DNA of 64,000 nt from Bilabrum cf. latius (Eukaryota; Bigyra: Bicosoecida; Bigyra; Bicosoecida). Where the stretch lies: assembly GCA_965178125.1 (NCBI GenBank), contig CBCXTV010000002.1:82438-146437 (forward strand), read 5' to 3'. The notes under the pieces are model-generated. The model was not told where the DNA came from, ran no database searches, and saw only the letters and a list, made by a program, of their open reading frames with translations. Positions 39,798 through 52,377 of the stretch are shown piece after piece (position 1 is the stretch's first letter; the number at the start of each line of letters is the position of its first letter). A program made the position numbers and the translations under genes.

Positions 39798-40915
39798 CGG
39801 CAAAGAGACTCGGAGAATGCCGTTCCCGCAGAGTGCGCTGCTGACTGCCGAAGCCGAAAGAGGACCCGCGGAGAAGGAATCTCGCACATGCTCCCAGGAA
39901 AAGCAACTCCCCGCCCATTCCGAATGCAAGAACGGACTCCCGCCCTTTCCGAGATCGAGAGCGCATCGCGGGCGCATTTCCCGACTCGCGATCGGCCTCG
40001 GAAACCGACCACGAATCGGTAGGAGACGTGCGCCCGCGTTTGAAGAATACGCGGAGAAATACGAAGCCAAGGACACGAGCATCTCCCGGGCACCTTTCCC
40101 GACTCGCAGCCGGTCTCAGAGACGACCACGAATCGGCACGACAAGTGCGCCCGATTTCGTCCCCCGAAAAAGGACACAACTAGGACCCGCGGAGATCCGC
40201 ATCTGCTCCACACGCGCGGAACGTGTTTCGGTACGCAAAAAGCGGTCACATGGGAGGCCCGGAAAGCGTCCGGAAAACGGTTCAGAAATACCTTGCGTCA
40301 CTCCTCCTGCGCGCCAGAAATCACACGACTTTTCGGTGACCGAAACAGGGCCCAAAAAATCAAAGATTTGCCCCTTCATGCCCGAAGACACAGCGTCACC
40401 GCCAAGCTGCCATCGCGGAGAAAATAAACCAGGTGGTGATGGAAAGTTACGTTACGGTGGAGCTCAGTGTCATTTGTGTGTTCAACAGTGTGCATGATGC
40501 CGTTTCGTCTGGATGTCCGAGTCCGGATTTCACCTGGGGTATGGCCTATTGTGTGGTCACGTTCGCGTAGCTTTCACGTGTCAACAACGCGGAGGCTGCG
40601 AAAAGAACCATGCTCACGAACCATGCTCCACCGTAGCTTGATCACAACGCGGAGGCTGCGAAAAGAACCATGCTCCACCATAGCTTTCCAACAACGCGGA
40701 GACTGCGAACGAACCGTGCACCACTGACCACCGTACAGCCCAAAAAGTACAAGTTTCTTGAACCCCAGAAGCAACAAACGCGGGATACTGTCGAGCGCCC
40801 GTTCGCTCAGGTCACACGCGACAGCAGGCCGAACGCTCAGGTCGCACGCTCAGGCCACACGCGGAAGCAGCGCCACGCAAGAGGCCAGGTTAAGAGGGAA
40901 AACCGTCACGCAAGC

Positions 40916-41608
40916 TCAACGCGGAGACCACGAGTCGTCATCGCTCCAAGCCTCGCGTCCAGACAGACGAACAAGCCCGCGCCATGCCTCATCGTAAAGG
41001 TCCCTCTCGAAAACCCTGTGCTGCTTCATCGTTCCCAATGTCAGAATTTTCTCCGCAGTACAACGCTGACCCTTCCGCTCCCCGGTCTCTACAATGAGAT
41101 CCAACTGCATGCGAAGAGTTCCCGAGATCTTCTTCTTGTTCGCCGCGTTCATAATCGACGTCTTCGGCGCCGCGTCGCGCGCCTTCTCGCGACAAGCACG
41201 ACACGAAATCGCACCCCTGCCGCACGGAGAATCATCGGCATAAAGCGTGCGCTGCACGCGACGTACGAGACGATCACGCATACGATGATTCAGGTCCGCC
41301 ATGACACGATTGCAGCCGCAGGAAGAGCATACAAACTCCGCGAGGTCGAAAGCCTTAGAGTCCGACCAAACGACGCACTGTGTGTCCTGGGGTGCCTCAC
41401 TGCCGAGCGCTGTTATGAGCACCGCCGGATGGGCCGGCGACTTAGGAAGAAGTCGCGAACCGGGAGGAAACACGCGAGGCCGCTTGAAACCGACATCTCC
41501 GGCAAGAGGCGCAAGCATCATCTCCACCTCGCCCTCCGGGGCGTGCTCGGAGGTCGACGCGGCAACCACGGGCACATACGGTGCATCGGCGATACCGACG
41601 TAGGCCAT
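40916..41608 (-). CDS. Two-CxxC zinc-ribbon protein, 230 aa, unit B
   Basis: Identical to the protein at 13374-14066. The minisatellite 5' of it (40583-40712) has one G-to-A change at 40702. Confidence 0.6.
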   Translation of the reverse strand: MAYVGIADAPYVPVVAASTSEHAPEGEVEMMLAPLAGDVGFKRPRVFPPGSRLLPKSPAHPAVLITALGSEAPQDTQCVVWSDSKAFDLAEFVCSSCGCNRVMADLNHRMRDRLVRRVQRTLYADDSPCGRGAISCRACREKARDAAPKTSIMNAANKKKISGTLRMQLDLIVETGERKGQRCTAEKILTLGTMKQHRVFERDLYDEAWRGLVRLSGREAWSDDDSWSPR

Positions 41609-41756
41609 CAAGCAACGCACCCACCTTCGGCCCGCGAGCGTACACGGCGCGCCTACCGGAAGCAGAGGCTTCTGAGACCAAGAAATGTCTCGTCGGCGCG
41701 CGACGCGGCGACGTAAAAGCAAACGACCCGCCGGGTCCCAACCGCGGCACTGCGGA

Positions 41757-41808
41757 GACACACACACACTTGCAACCCATCAGGCTGGGTGCCACGTGTG
41801 TGTGTGTC
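41757..41808. terminator. CA/GT hairpin, unit B
   Basis: Unchanged copy of 14215-14266, including the number of CA and GT steps, which is notable because such runs mutate quickly. Confidence 0.4.
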
Positions 41809-42012
41809 AGGCAAGCTCCCAATACTAGGCAAGCACTCCCCCGGACGAACGCGACGGACCACATGAAACTTGCGGAATGCCCCCATGTAGAAACCACATC
41901 CTTTTTGCACACGAAACGCATTGAGGACATTAGACCTTCAGGAGCACCGAAGCGGCTGCCGCTGCGGCTCCGGCGCTCGTGTGAACCGGACTGAAAACCT
42001 CAGCGGCCGGCG

Positions 42013-44298
42013 TCAGCTCTTCTGCACATCCGTGAGAGACAACAAGTCCTCGTCGAAGTAGAGCCGATCTTTCACCTCCACTTTCGTGCAGTTGTTGTCA
42101 AGCCAATCGCGGTCCACCGACTCCGTCACGTCAGAGCCCCACGAATTCGTGCAGATGATCAGGGCGATACCGTGGAGCCACACAGAGTATGCGAGGCTGT
42201 TCGTCTTGCTCTGGCCGAGCAGGGAGGGGTCAAGGCCAGCCTGAAAGACCTGTTTGTTGTTGACGACCCACAGGGCATTTGCCTCGTCGAACACAATGGC
42301 CACATGCCGACTTCGATCGAAGCCACGGAGCGGAGGTTCCACACTGCCCTGACAGTTCACAACAAGAGTCCTTTCGCTCCCGAAGAGATTCCGCGCGTAC
42401 ACTGTCTTCCCGAACCGGGAGTCCCCCACCAAGACAAGGAACTTGAAGCGCATGTGCGCGAACCACTCCTGACGATAGCTCTCGCGCCACTTCTCGACTT
42501 CGGGCACCACCTTAAAGGGGCGGAGCTTCGTCACTACGTGCACCGCGGCCTGCGCGCACACCTCTCTCCTCTCCGCGGCATTCTGTATGTGGAAGTCGAT
42601 GGCGCGCACTAAGTTCTCGGCGTCCCGACACCGATACGCCACGAGTTCCCTTCTCGCGACGTCCGGATCCATTTTGAAGCGTGCGAACAACGCGTGCACG
42701 AACTTACCATTGACGACGAAATCGCGTCCGGCTCGGTAGTTCGTGGCGCAAAGCAGCGCACCGACTTTGGGAGCTTGACAATAATAGTGTAACTCCGACG
42801 CGCCACGTTCCTGCGCCTTCGCTGACCGCCCGGAGCCGTAGACGACATTCGGCCTGCTGCCGGCCCACATGAAATCCTCCGCCACGCGACAACGATGCGA
42901 CTTCTCGGAATCCGTCATGCATACGTGGAAGTGCACCAAGTTTGCGGCGTGCTTGCGGTGCAGGGAGAGCTCCATTTTCATGGACAGCTGAGGCCACATC
43001 ATCCGCCGCGCGATGTCCTGCGCCCATGCCTTGAAGGTGGCCCAAAGCTCCACATAGAACGGAGACGCGAGAACCAATCGCCTCAGGACGCCCCTTGCCA
43101 CGGATGCCGACATGATGTCGCGCACAGGCTCCTTTTCGACACCCCAGCGACCGTGAAAGGTAAGCATCACGGCCCTTCCCCGCCTCGTGTTCTTGTCGGA
43201 CGCAGGCACAATCTCGCCCACGGGCACTGAATGCGATCCCGGATTCCTCACAACTTCGTCCCGCTGCCGCGCAAGCTCCGGGAAGAGCTCCTCGAAACGA
43301 AGCTGGCAAGGAGTGTCCTCCGCCCCCGCAGCCCAGTCTTTCAAGATGCACATGCGGTCACCGGGTACATTGCGAAGCGCCTCCCTGATGAGGCACCGCT
43401 TCCGCTGGTGTGACACCGACGCCGGAAACGCCAACTTGAAATCGTCAGGGAAAACCCGCAGGAGACGATAGATGACACTATCAATAGGACGAGTCGAAGG
43501 CCTTCCAGTCGAGCGCTGCGGCCCAGACGCTCCGGCCGCGGCACGAGCCGCGGGCGGAGGTCCGAGATGAGCCGCAAGACTCGGTGCTGCATCGCCCTCA
43601 GCAGGGTCGCACTTCTGCCGAAGACGCCGCCTCTTCACGGGGGGCACGAAATCGGGAAGCATGAGCATCTGCGGTCGCCCCCTCGCATCGGGCGCAGAAT
43701 CCTCGATGGGCAGAACCCCACGGTAACCTTGACTACTCCGCAGAAGCTGCACCGGCAAAAGTACTTCCTCTGACGGGGGTTCCAAATTGATGACACCCGC
43801 GGCGAGCGCTTCGGAGGCAGCAACGCGGCCAGGAATGTCGCCCTCAACGCTGAGGCCCTCATAAAGGACTCGTTCACCCACTACGCCGATCTGCCACTGA
43901 CCGCTCGACTTGCCGTGGGACAACAAGCAGGCTCCCGGATCGCCCTCGCATTCTGCCTCGCATGCGACCTCGCATGAGGCCTCAATCATGTCGAGACTGG
44001 CGTCGAAGTCGTTCTCCGCATCGTCAAAGCCAAAACTCGGGACAGCGGCCGCGCGCGCTGCAGCCACCGAATTGGAGACACCGAGGCCACACGAGCACGT
44101 TGGGGACGCCTCGGACACCCCTAACAAAGCAGAGGTCGCCGTCGTGGACGCTTCTGACTCCTGGCTTGTGGGGAGGCCATCGCACGGCACGCAGCTCGCG
44201 GAAACCCACGCGGGATCCCAGGAGCAGGATGCGACTCGGGACTTCAGCGACTCGGCAACAGACAAACTCATCGTTTCGCCCTTGAACGGAGCCGACAT
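42013..44298 (-). CDS. rep: Rep-like protein: HUH endonuclease plus SF3 helicase, unit B
   Basis: Translation identical to 14471-16756; I found no nucleotide difference over the 2.3 kb. All HUH and Walker motifs are present. Confidence 0.85.
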   Translation of the reverse strand: MSAPFKGETMSLSVAESLKSRVASCSWDPAWVSASCVPCDGLPTSQESEASTTATSALLGVSEASPTCSCGLGVSNSVAAARAAAVPSFGFDDAENDFDASLDMIEASCEVACEAECEGDPGACLLSHGKSSGQWQIGVVGERVLYEGLSVEGDIPGRVAASEALAAGVINLEPPSEEVLLPVQLLRSSQGYRGVLPIEDSAPDARGRPQMLMLPDFVPPVKRRRLRQKCDPAEGDAAPSLAAHLGPPPAARAAAGASGPQRSTGRPSTRPIDSVIYRLLRVFPDDFKLAFPASVSHQRKRCLIREALRNVPGDRMCILKDWAAGAEDTPCQLRFEELFPELARQRDEVVRNPGSHSVPVGEIVPASDKNTRRGRAVMLTFHGRWGVEKEPVRDIMSASVARGVLRRLVLASPFYVELWATFKAWAQDIARRMMWPQLSMKMELSLHRKHAANLVHFHVCMTDSEKSHRCRVAEDFMWAGSRPNVVYGSGRSAKAQERGASELHYYCQAPKVGALLCATNYRAGRDFVVNGKFVHALFARFKMDPDVARRELVAYRCRDAENLVRAIDFHIQNAAERREVCAQAAVHVVTKLRPFKVVPEVEKWRESYRQEWFAHMRFKFLVLVGDSRFGKTVYARNLFGSERTLVVNCQGSVEPPLRGFDRSRHVAIVFDEANALWVVNNKQVFQAGLDPSLLGQSKTNSLAYSVWLHGIALIICTNSWGSDVTESVDRDWLDNNCTKVEVKDRLYFDEDLLSLTDVQKS

Positions 44299-44807
44299 TA
44301 TTTGCGCAAATAATCCTTCGACGAATCGCGGAATGCCTCAAGATAGAACACTTGCCTCCGACACGCAATGCCCAGAATCCTTGCTGTTCGTAACACCGAA
44401 ACTGCTGACACGGGACACACATGAGCACCGAGGCAGCTGAGTCTGCAGCTCGTGCCGCCCTGGGCGAGGTAGTACCGCTTCCGAGGGAAGGATTCTCGAA
44501 GCCAACGAAGGAAAGCATGGCGTTGCAATTAGCACGATCACAAACGCACTTCGGAGCCTGCCAGAGAGGATGACCGACCGACCGCCTTCTCCAACATAGA
44601 AACCGGCGAATACCACATGAGACACGACGTTCGAGGGCATCCGAACCTGCGACATACGCCAAAAAGGCCTCGCCGACAACCTGAAATGCACGCGAAATCG
44701 ACAACAGAACGCCCAAAATCAGCCATCGGAACCCCCCCTCGAGGCAGCGCCTTCGGAGACATTTTCGGCCAGCGAAAAAAATGCGAAACACGACTGGAGG
44801 AGGCGAT

Positions 44808-45052
44808 GTAGTGCTCGGTAGTGCTCGTTTCGCGCGGTTTTTACATAAAAAAATGCCGTTTTTCTGGAAAAAAAACCTCAAAAACCCCCAGTTTTTGACA
44901 CGTAGTGCTCCGATTTTCCTGTAAAATGCAGGATTTTTTCACGGTAGTGCTCCCCTTTTTTCCGCTTTCCCCGACGCCAGGGACCGATGTAGTGCGATTT
45001 TCGGGGGAAGGATTCTTAGTACCTTAGAGGGTACCACCCAGGATCGCACTAC
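44808..45052. other. Candidate replication origin, unit B
   Basis: Unchanged copy of 17266-17510: GTAGTGCTC at 44808, 44818, 44902 and 44944 and the hairpin at 44989-45052. Confidence 0.5.
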
Positions 45053-45474
45053 GTGGGTTTGGGGGGTCTCCTTTCCTCTTATTTTCGCGTGCACTTTTCT
45101 GCGACTGCCCCCCGGACCTTCCGAGCATATCTCCTCGCTCTGATTCTACGGGGGGGCGGGGGTAATCAAGGATTAATGCCAAATTTGTCTTCCTTTCGTG
45201 CCCCTCCCGTTTTTCAAAGTTGTGCATGTCGAGTCTGCCCCTCCCGTGCTCTTGACGACGGTGCTCGCGGACTGAGTGATTTCTGCCAGCACGTCCCGTG
45301 TATGCTGTCCGAGTGCGCGACTCCGCTGGGCAGCCGCATCCGCTGCTTTGTGCTGCTCGGGCTATCTGTGTCCGTCAAGACTGCGCTGTACTTGACGCTC
45401 TGCCCTCTTGCGATGGCTTCTGTGACGCGGGGTCTATCTGTAATCCTCGGTTCTCTGAACACGGGAAGCGCTTC

Positions 45475-45945
45475 TCACAAGGTCGACTTCGCCTGGCTCG
45501 TTGAGGAGTTGGCGGAGCTGCGTGCTGCGATCTCTTCTTTTTGCACCAACTGCAAGATCTTCCTGTCTAGCACGATTTGGGCGAGCTCGTCGTCTGTGAG
45601 TTTTTTGGCGTTCTTCATGGTGCGCCTTTTCTGCCGGATGGTTTTGCGGATGGCCTTCGTTTTAGCCCGCTGCTCGAGCTTGAGAGCCTTGCGCTCCTCG
45701 GTAAGGCGTGTGATCGCTGCCGTCCACTTGTCGACGAACAAGGGTGTGTCGCCAGGTTCGTCCGTCTTGGCGGTCTTCTCTAGCGCTTCCATGTGTCCGT
45801 CTTTCGGGCAGGGCTCCTCGAAGAACTGCTGCGCATGATCTGGTTTCTGTGATCCTGCCTCCGTCGCTTCGGGTGGCGCCGCTGCATCCGCATCTCTAGG
45901 GGAGTCGAGCCGCATTGCGTCCTCCGGTTCTGCGTCGCTCGCCAT
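45475..45945 (-). CDS. Small acidic/basic helical protein, 156 aa, unit B
   Basis: Translation identical to 17933-18403. Confidence 0.5.
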   Translation of the reverse strand: MASDAEPEDAMRLDSPRDADAAAPPEATEAGSQKPDHAQQFFEEPCPKDGHMEALEKTAKTDEPGDTPLFVDKWTAAITRLTEERKALKLEQRAKTKAIRKTIRQKRRTMKNAKKLTDDELAQIVLDRKILQLVQKEEIAARSSANSSTSQAKSTL

Positions 45946-46819
45946 GGGGTGTGCAGTGAGTGTGCTTCCTGAGTGGGCTGCTTTTCTGTGCGAAGCTTCT
46001 GGCAGTTGCTGTATTCCTGGGCCCGAAAAAAACTCCGCGAGAAGTGCTTTCACATGGAGGTGGTGCGGTAAGAAGTGCGCGGGTCCTTGTAGACTGAAGT
46101 GCTTCCTGCGCAGAATGGGAGAAGTTCCACTGCGGGGTCTCTCAGACGCGTCTGCATGAGGAGGTGGGGCTGCGTCATGGTTGCATGCGAGAAGGTGAGC
46201 TTCGAGGCGGCGCCTGGGAAAGCCTTTCTGGGTCGTCTGGATGCTGCGAAATTTGCGAAAAAGGGGTCCCAATTTTGGGCCCGTTTTCGGTGACAATTTC
46301 AAGCCTCCCGCATCGTGTTTTCCTCTTGTGTACCCCTTTTTGGGCTCAAAACTGGTCCCGGAAAGTGTGACCTCGAAACTGCGTCCTTCGCGGTCCTCCC
46401 TTTGGCTTCTGGGGCCTCAGGTGTTTCCCTTTTTTCTGTGGGCAGCACTCTTTTTTGCGGAAGGGCGTTCCAGATTTTTGTCTGACGATGCCGCTTTAAA
46501 AAAGGACTTCTGATGTGGTGCGTGCTGGGTCCTGTCATCTCCAGACTTCCTCCGAGGATGCACACATGAGCGGGAAGAGGACACACATTGGCAGAAGAAC
46601 TTCTGGACTTGTGACTCTGAAGCGCTTTGCGACTTTGGCACTGCGTGCTGCCAGCGTTCATGCACCGAGAGCATGCGGATCTCCACGTGCTATGCGACTT
46701 CCGGAGAGAATGGGACCGATGGAACTATGTGATCCTCCAACTCCGGCGCTCGGCGGCCTTCTGCTGTTGCCCGCGGAGCTTTGTCTCCTCGCAACGCGCT
46801 GTTCTGCGGCATTTCGTCG

Positions 46820-49552
46820 TCAGGGCTCGTGCTTTACGCCGGGTGCCGGGGTCAGGCGCGCTCTCTTCGAAGGCTGTGCCTCAGTCCTGTTGGTGGAGGG
46901 CGACCTGGAATAGGATGAGGACGATCTGGAGCAGGATCTCGTGTCCTTGAGGCTTACGCTCCTCGCGAGCTTCAACGAATTCCCGTGGAAGGTCCGCGGA
47001 AGGCTCACGTACTCCTCCTCGTCCACGTCATACGGCTCACTGCCCTGCTGCTGCCGCCACTGGTTGATCACAAGCTTGATGAACGTTTTGCCCCAGCTCC
47101 ATTCGGAATGACTCTGTGCCTGCTCGGTGAGCCACTTGTTGTATGCGATGTTCACCGTTTTGATGCCCTGCACCGCGGTGTAGAGATGCCCCGCGTTGAA
47201 GCGGTAACCTCGGTCGTCGGCATCCTGAAGGTTGTACCGGAGCCGGGCGTCCGCATGGCCGATGTCGTCCGAGGGGATGTGCTCGAAGACCTTTTGGCAC
47301 TGGCGGCTCACGAACGGGTCGACGATGCACTGCGTGCTTTCCGCGTACTTGATCATGTGCCACATGGCTTCTTCGGCAAACCATTTGGAATAACTCAAGA
47401 GGTTATAGGTCTTGTCCTTGGCCCTTGAGTAGTTGTTCGCAATGTCCCGCAGTGCGGGCGAGTCCAGCACGGCGCGCCTCGTCTGGCACAGCGGGCCGTT
47501 CTTGAGGAGCTGCTTCCTGTTGCTCTTGTGCGGAGCGTACAGAGTTCGGATGACGTCTGGGATCACGGTGTCCGTGGCAGTCCTGCCCTTAAACATGAAG
47601 TGGTTCCAGGCCACGGTCCAGCTCATGATGGGATAGTGCACTTGCATCGGAGGTATGAGCGTGAGGAGGCCCACGGTTTTCGCCAAGGATGCTCCCCAAG
47701 TAATCCAATCATCACTCGGGTTCTTCTCGTCGTGCCTCCTTTTGGGGATCATTTTCGGGAGGAGGAACGTTGGCGTTATGATGCGCTCCCCGAACTGCTT
47801 CGTGAGGTGCTTCATCATGTCCACCCAGACCTGTCCCAGCAGTTTGGTTGTCATGCGGATCACGACGAGGCGTGAGCTGCTGTCCCCCTTTAGGATGTCT
47901 TCCAACTCGTTCTGCAGCGCTTGCTTTGCCTCAAGGATGTAGTGCCGGATGCTGTTGTCGTTCCCGTCGTTCATCCACTCCTGCTGCTCCTCTTGGCATC
48001 TCCCCTCGAGGCAATGCGCCGCCAAGTCCCTGTCGTCGCAGAGGACAAGCGCGTGGGTTGAGGGTGGCCACTCCAGCCATGAGGGCAGCTCGGCCCCCGG
48101 CATCTCCGTGTGGAGTTTATCGATCCACTTCTGCTTGACTTGGATCCATCGAGCGGTCTGCCATTTCAAGGGAGGCAGGGTGTTCATCTTGGGCCTCTTC
48201 AGGGCTACCATGTCGAGCATTCTGTCGAGGGTGGGGATGCACATCATCGGCTGCACCACGTGGATGCGGATGTCTCCGTACCTCAGGAAGTACGAATACG
48301 ACCCGCCGCGTTTGTCCTGGAGGAGGTGGACGAACGTGTTGGTTTCGCCGGCGTGCTCGTGAACACCGCACAAGTCTTCGTAGGAGATGGGCACGCGCTC
48401 TGTTTTTTCCCAGACGAGGACAACCCCCCAACTCAGGGCCGCGCACACGGACATCACGACGGACAATGTGTTTAATCGCTCGCCAAGAGTCCAGTCGTCA
48501 CTCGGGTCGACCATTATGTACGGTTTCATACTGTGCCCTGCATCCGCACTTCGTCGTCCCGAGCCCCCCCACTCCGTGTCCATGCTCTCGGGAGTCGATG
48601 CGAGGACCGGGCTGGCTGCCAGCACAGATGTCATGCGGAGGCAATCTCCCCACTTCCATACCGGCCCTTGGAACGTGTCGAAGAGGCGGCGCCAGACGCA
48701 GCGTTCGAAGCTTCGGTTCGGGATCCGCATCTTCAGGAGCGCCTTCCTCCCCTCCGGGCTGATGAGATACCACTTTAGGCCCATGCCGACGTGGTAGGGG
48801 ACCACAAATGTGTTGTCTACCCAGTGCGCCGGATAGGTCCGCACGTCCAAGAGGCGCTCGCAATTGTGGATGGAGGTGGAGTTTTCGCGCTGGAGGGTGA
48901 CCATTCTCGGTGCTTCTGACCCCGCTAACATGGCCATCTGCGTCACCTTGGGGTTTTTCGCGATGGCGTGAAGAACTACGAGTAGCCGATCCACGCATGC
49001 TTCGCGAGGTTCGATATCATCTTCGACAACCATGAGCCATTCCGTCGGCGTGTGGTTCTCAGCCCACAGCCATGCGTTTCGATGGGATTGGATCGCCCCA
49101 ACAGTGGCCGGATTGTATTTGCTCCAGTCCGTTATCTTGCCGGAGAAGATATCCAAGAGGGCCTGGTCTTTGACGATGTCGCGTCCATCTGGGTCCCTGT
49201 CGGTCTGCGGAAACACTGGATTGGGGAGCCGAAGGACCGCTCCCATGTGCTCGTGGAGTTCTCGCGCCCCTTTTTTTTGTCGCCACTCCTCGAAGCGGGA
49301 CTCTTCCCTGCAGATCAGCAGACATGTCATCTTCCCGAGGTCCTGGCGATGGTGTCCGAATTGCGCCTGGAAGCCCGACATCTCCAGAGACGGGAAATGG
49401 CATGCGCTGTGTGTCCAGCGGCGATCTTGCACTTCTGCTCCCGAAACTCGCGAATGCAGGATCCGGGAACATGAGCCTTGAAGGCGGCGGATTTTTGGAT
49501 GGGGACACCCGCGCCCTCTCTTCGCGAGCTTCGTCCTGATCCGATGCCCCAA
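46820..49552 (-). CDS. GT25-like glycosyltransferase with extra domains, unit B
   Basis: One amino-acid difference from the unit A protein, Gln536 to Arg (47946, T to C on the plus strand), outside the GT25-like domain in the unassigned middle region. The EDD triplet and RS tail are unchanged. Confidence 0.7.
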   Translation of the reverse strand: MGHRIRTKLAKRGRGCPHPKIRRLQGSCSRILHSRVSGAEVQDRRWTHSACHFPSLEMSGFQAQFGHHRQDLGKMTCLLICREESRFEEWRQKKGARELHEHMGAVLRLPNPVFPQTDRDPDGRDIVKDQALLDIFSGKITDWSKYNPATVGAIQSHRNAWLWAENHTPTEWLMVVEDDIEPREACVDRLLVVLHAIAKNPKVTQMAMLAGSEAPRMVTLQRENSTSIHNCERLLDVRTYPAHWVDNTFVVPYHVGMGLKWYLISPEGRKALLKMRIPNRSFERCVWRRLFDTFQGPVWKWGDCLRMTSVLAASPVLASTPESMDTEWGGSGRRSADAGHSMKPYIMVDPSDDWTLGERLNTLSVVMSVCAALSWGVVLVWEKTERVPISYEDLCGVHEHAGETNTFVHLLQDKRGGSYSYFLRYGDIRIHVVQPMMCIPTLDRMLDMVALKRPKMNTLPPLKWQTARWIQVKQKWIDKLHTEMPGAELPSWLEWPPSTHALVLCDDRDLAAHCLEGRCQEEQQEWMNDGNDNSIRHYILEAKQALQNELEDILKGDSSSRLVVIRMTTKLLGQVWVDMMKHLTKQFGERIITPTFLLPKMIPKRRHDEKNPSDDWITWGASLAKTVGLLTLIPPMQVHYPIMSWTVAWNHFMFKGRTATDTVIPDVIRTLYAPHKSNRKQLLKNGPLCQTRRAVLDSPALRDIANNYSRAKDKTYNLLSYSKWFAEEAMWHMIKYAESTQCIVDPFVSRQCQKVFEHIPSDDIGHADARLRYNLQDADDRGYRFNAGHLYTAVQGIKTVNIAYNKWLTEQAQSHSEWSWGKTFIKLVINQWRQQQGSEPYDVDEEEYVSLPRTFHGNSLKLARSVSLKDTRSCSRSSSSYSRSPSTNRTEAQPSKRARLTPAPGVKHEP

Positions 49553-52190
49553 TTGAGCGCTCGACAGCAGGAACGATGAGGAACCTCAGTTCTGGTTTCG
49601 CATGTTTGCATGGCCTCTCGAAGCATGTCGTGTGCAGACCCTCCAAGCGCCTCGATGTCTGAGCATCGCTTTCTCTCCGCACGCTTCGTGCAAGGAATGC
49701 AACTCGTGCGTACCATCGTGGAGTCCTGAGTCGTTGGCCGCGGACGCACTACGGGTCACAGAGACTCGGAAAGGGGAGCATGCCCGAATGCACATCGCGG
49801 ACGGAATTTGTCCCACGCTATTGAAGGTGGTCACCGGACTCAGACTGCTGCGGTGCATGCTTCGCGCATTGAATGGAGGCGCGTAAAATCTTGCAGAATG
49901 CACAGAGGGGGTCATCCGAGCGGGATCTTTGTGTAGCATCTAGAGCGGCAGATCATGCGCAGGGGAGAATCCACACGCGGACTCCGAGGAGTGAGTAAGG
50001 CCGGCCCTGGAAGTCGTGCCGCGAAAGCGAATCAGCGCAACATGGCGACTGACGGACGTCGCACGCTACGTACTTGTGGTCGCCCTCGTCCGGTCGCCCA
50101 TCCCGGCGAATGGTGGCGCTGCAAGATCTGCGATGCCCGTCCGTGCCCGTCCCTCCTGGACGGCTCTGCCGAGGATCAGGGACGCTCTGGTTGTTTTTCC
50201 CTGAGCACCTGCGTTTCGAAAGCGGTCTTCCGCGTTTGCTACTTCCCCTTCGAACTCCCTGCATTTTTGGCCGGAAAAGGCAACGAAGACAGGCGTGTGC
50301 TCCATAGACTGCTCGGACGAGAAGGTGTGTGCAAGAGCCTTTCCCAATCGTCACGGGGGGTGAACTGCTGGGTCCGGAATGGATTTGACTCCTGGACTTT
50401 TGCGTGTGAAGCGTGAGGTGGGCGTGCTTCGTGGGAGGTTTCCGCATGCGGGGGGACGGGAACTTTCCTGGGTCGCTGGGCCTGGGACCGGGTAGCGGGA
50501 ACTCGGGGACTTTCCCCGGGAAATGGATTCACAGAGCGTACGGTGATTTCCCGGGTCGCCCTTCTCGACCCCGAAGTGGAATTTGGCTTTCGGACCCGAA
50601 TACAAGCTTAGAAGGAACTTTTTGTCTTCCGCGCCTGCGAAGGTGTGCCACGCGGGCGGTTCTTGTTCACGCTCTTGCGCTGCAAGCAGTGAACGCGAGG
50701 CCGTCTGCGGTTTACGGCTACGTGTCATAGCGCGTCGTAGGATGTCGCGCTCCAAAAGAAGTCTAGCGGCTGGAGGGCGGTGAGTGAAGTGCACACGTAG
50801 TGATCGTGACGAACCGGGCGTCGACACTTGTCCTGGGCGACGTCCGAAACATCTACGCTGCGCTATTACGGCCAGTCGTGTACGCTTGGTGTCGGAGGGA
50901 AGACCCCTACGGTGTATACGGTTGCCGACGAACATAGTGATGTGGTAAGCGCATTCGGAAGGGGGCGCACGAACGTGCGAGCAATAGCACGCCATTCCGC
51001 GTATCATGGTAGCCTGATATTACATGTGCCGCACAGAATTCTCAATCATTCGCGAGAAGTGTGTGCGGGGAGTACGCTGGGGTGGATAGAAAAGAGATGT
51101 CGTCCGCAGGATGTGTGCTCCCAAGGATTTGCTCGGAAGAATGCGGACGATCGTTGGAATGCTGCTTTGCACGCAGACTCTATTTCATAGATATGCCTCC
51201 ATTCGCTGTGACCCTCGTGCGACCGGCTTCGGACGAGTTCCGCAATCTTCGCAGTCATGTGCATCCCATCTCGAGGTCTGCGGCAGCTTTTCCCGCAGAG
51301 GAGCCGCCGTGGGAGCCGCTTAGCATCCCCTCGTCGCAGGGACTTCACGGGACGGTGTTGTTTATGTCTCTCGGGGTTTTTGTGATGCTCAGGTGCGCGG
51401 CCTCTTGCTCTCTTCGTGACCGATTTCGTTGTCGCAGTGCTGTGGGTCTCCGTAACGGGAATGTGAGGCAGTCTCGACACCTCGACGAGGTGTCATGCGT
51501 CATAAGGATCTGCGCGTCTTTGGTCACGGCAAGAGTGGGCGAGAGTCAAACGGGCAGAAATGATCGTAGCAGCAGCGCTCACGGGCCCGCGGCTCCGCGG
51601 TTCACTCCCGCTTGGGAGGGCTGACCAGCGTGTAGTGGGTGGGTCTTCCGGAAAGCGCCTAGAGATACTCATCGCATAGCCTTCCCTGGAACGAGTCCAG
51701 CATAGCCTTTTTTTTTTTCGGCGGTCGTGGGGAGATACAATTCTCCCGCTGCGGAAGGCTGCACACTCCCGCATCGTGAAGTCAATCACGCAACACCGTG
51801 CCGACTCATGTACCGAGACCGATGCATCTTACCGTCAGCGGCGCTGGTGGAAGCCGCGCTGCGAACAAGCTCCTCTGCACCAGTTACCCCGCCTTTCCAA
51901 TTCTCGCGCACCTGAACGTGACTCCTGTGGATACGCAGTTTCTTCACCCAGGGCGGGTGCTTCGCAACGTCGTGCGTGCCCCCTCTTGCCGTCGCGGGTG
52001 CTGAGACGCCTTCATGGTCATAAGGCGCCCTGAGCAGACTGCAGCGCGACTTCCAGTGACATTCCCGGCAAGAACACACTGCAGCTCACATGCAGCGAGC
52101 GGAAGGACCCAATCCCGCGCGTGGGGAGGCGCTATCGTGTTGTGTTGTGTGTCGTGTTTGTGGTTTATGTCGAGCTTTCGGCACTGCGCG
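49553..52190. other. Intergenic region, no assignable gene, unit B
   Basis: Copy of 22011-24640 with no difference found. No gene seen on either strand. Confidence 0.55.
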
Positions 52191-52377
52191 GAATCGGGAA
52201 TTTCGGGGTCCCTGGGCCCGGAATCGGGGACCGGAAACTGAGGCAATTTTCGCCGCCAGATGGAGTGACGGAGAGTACCGTCGTTTTCCGGGTCACCTTT
52301 TTCGGTCTCGAAATGGGAATCGGATTTGGGACAGGAATTGAAGCGGAGAAGGGCCACTCTAGGGCCTCCCGGGAGCC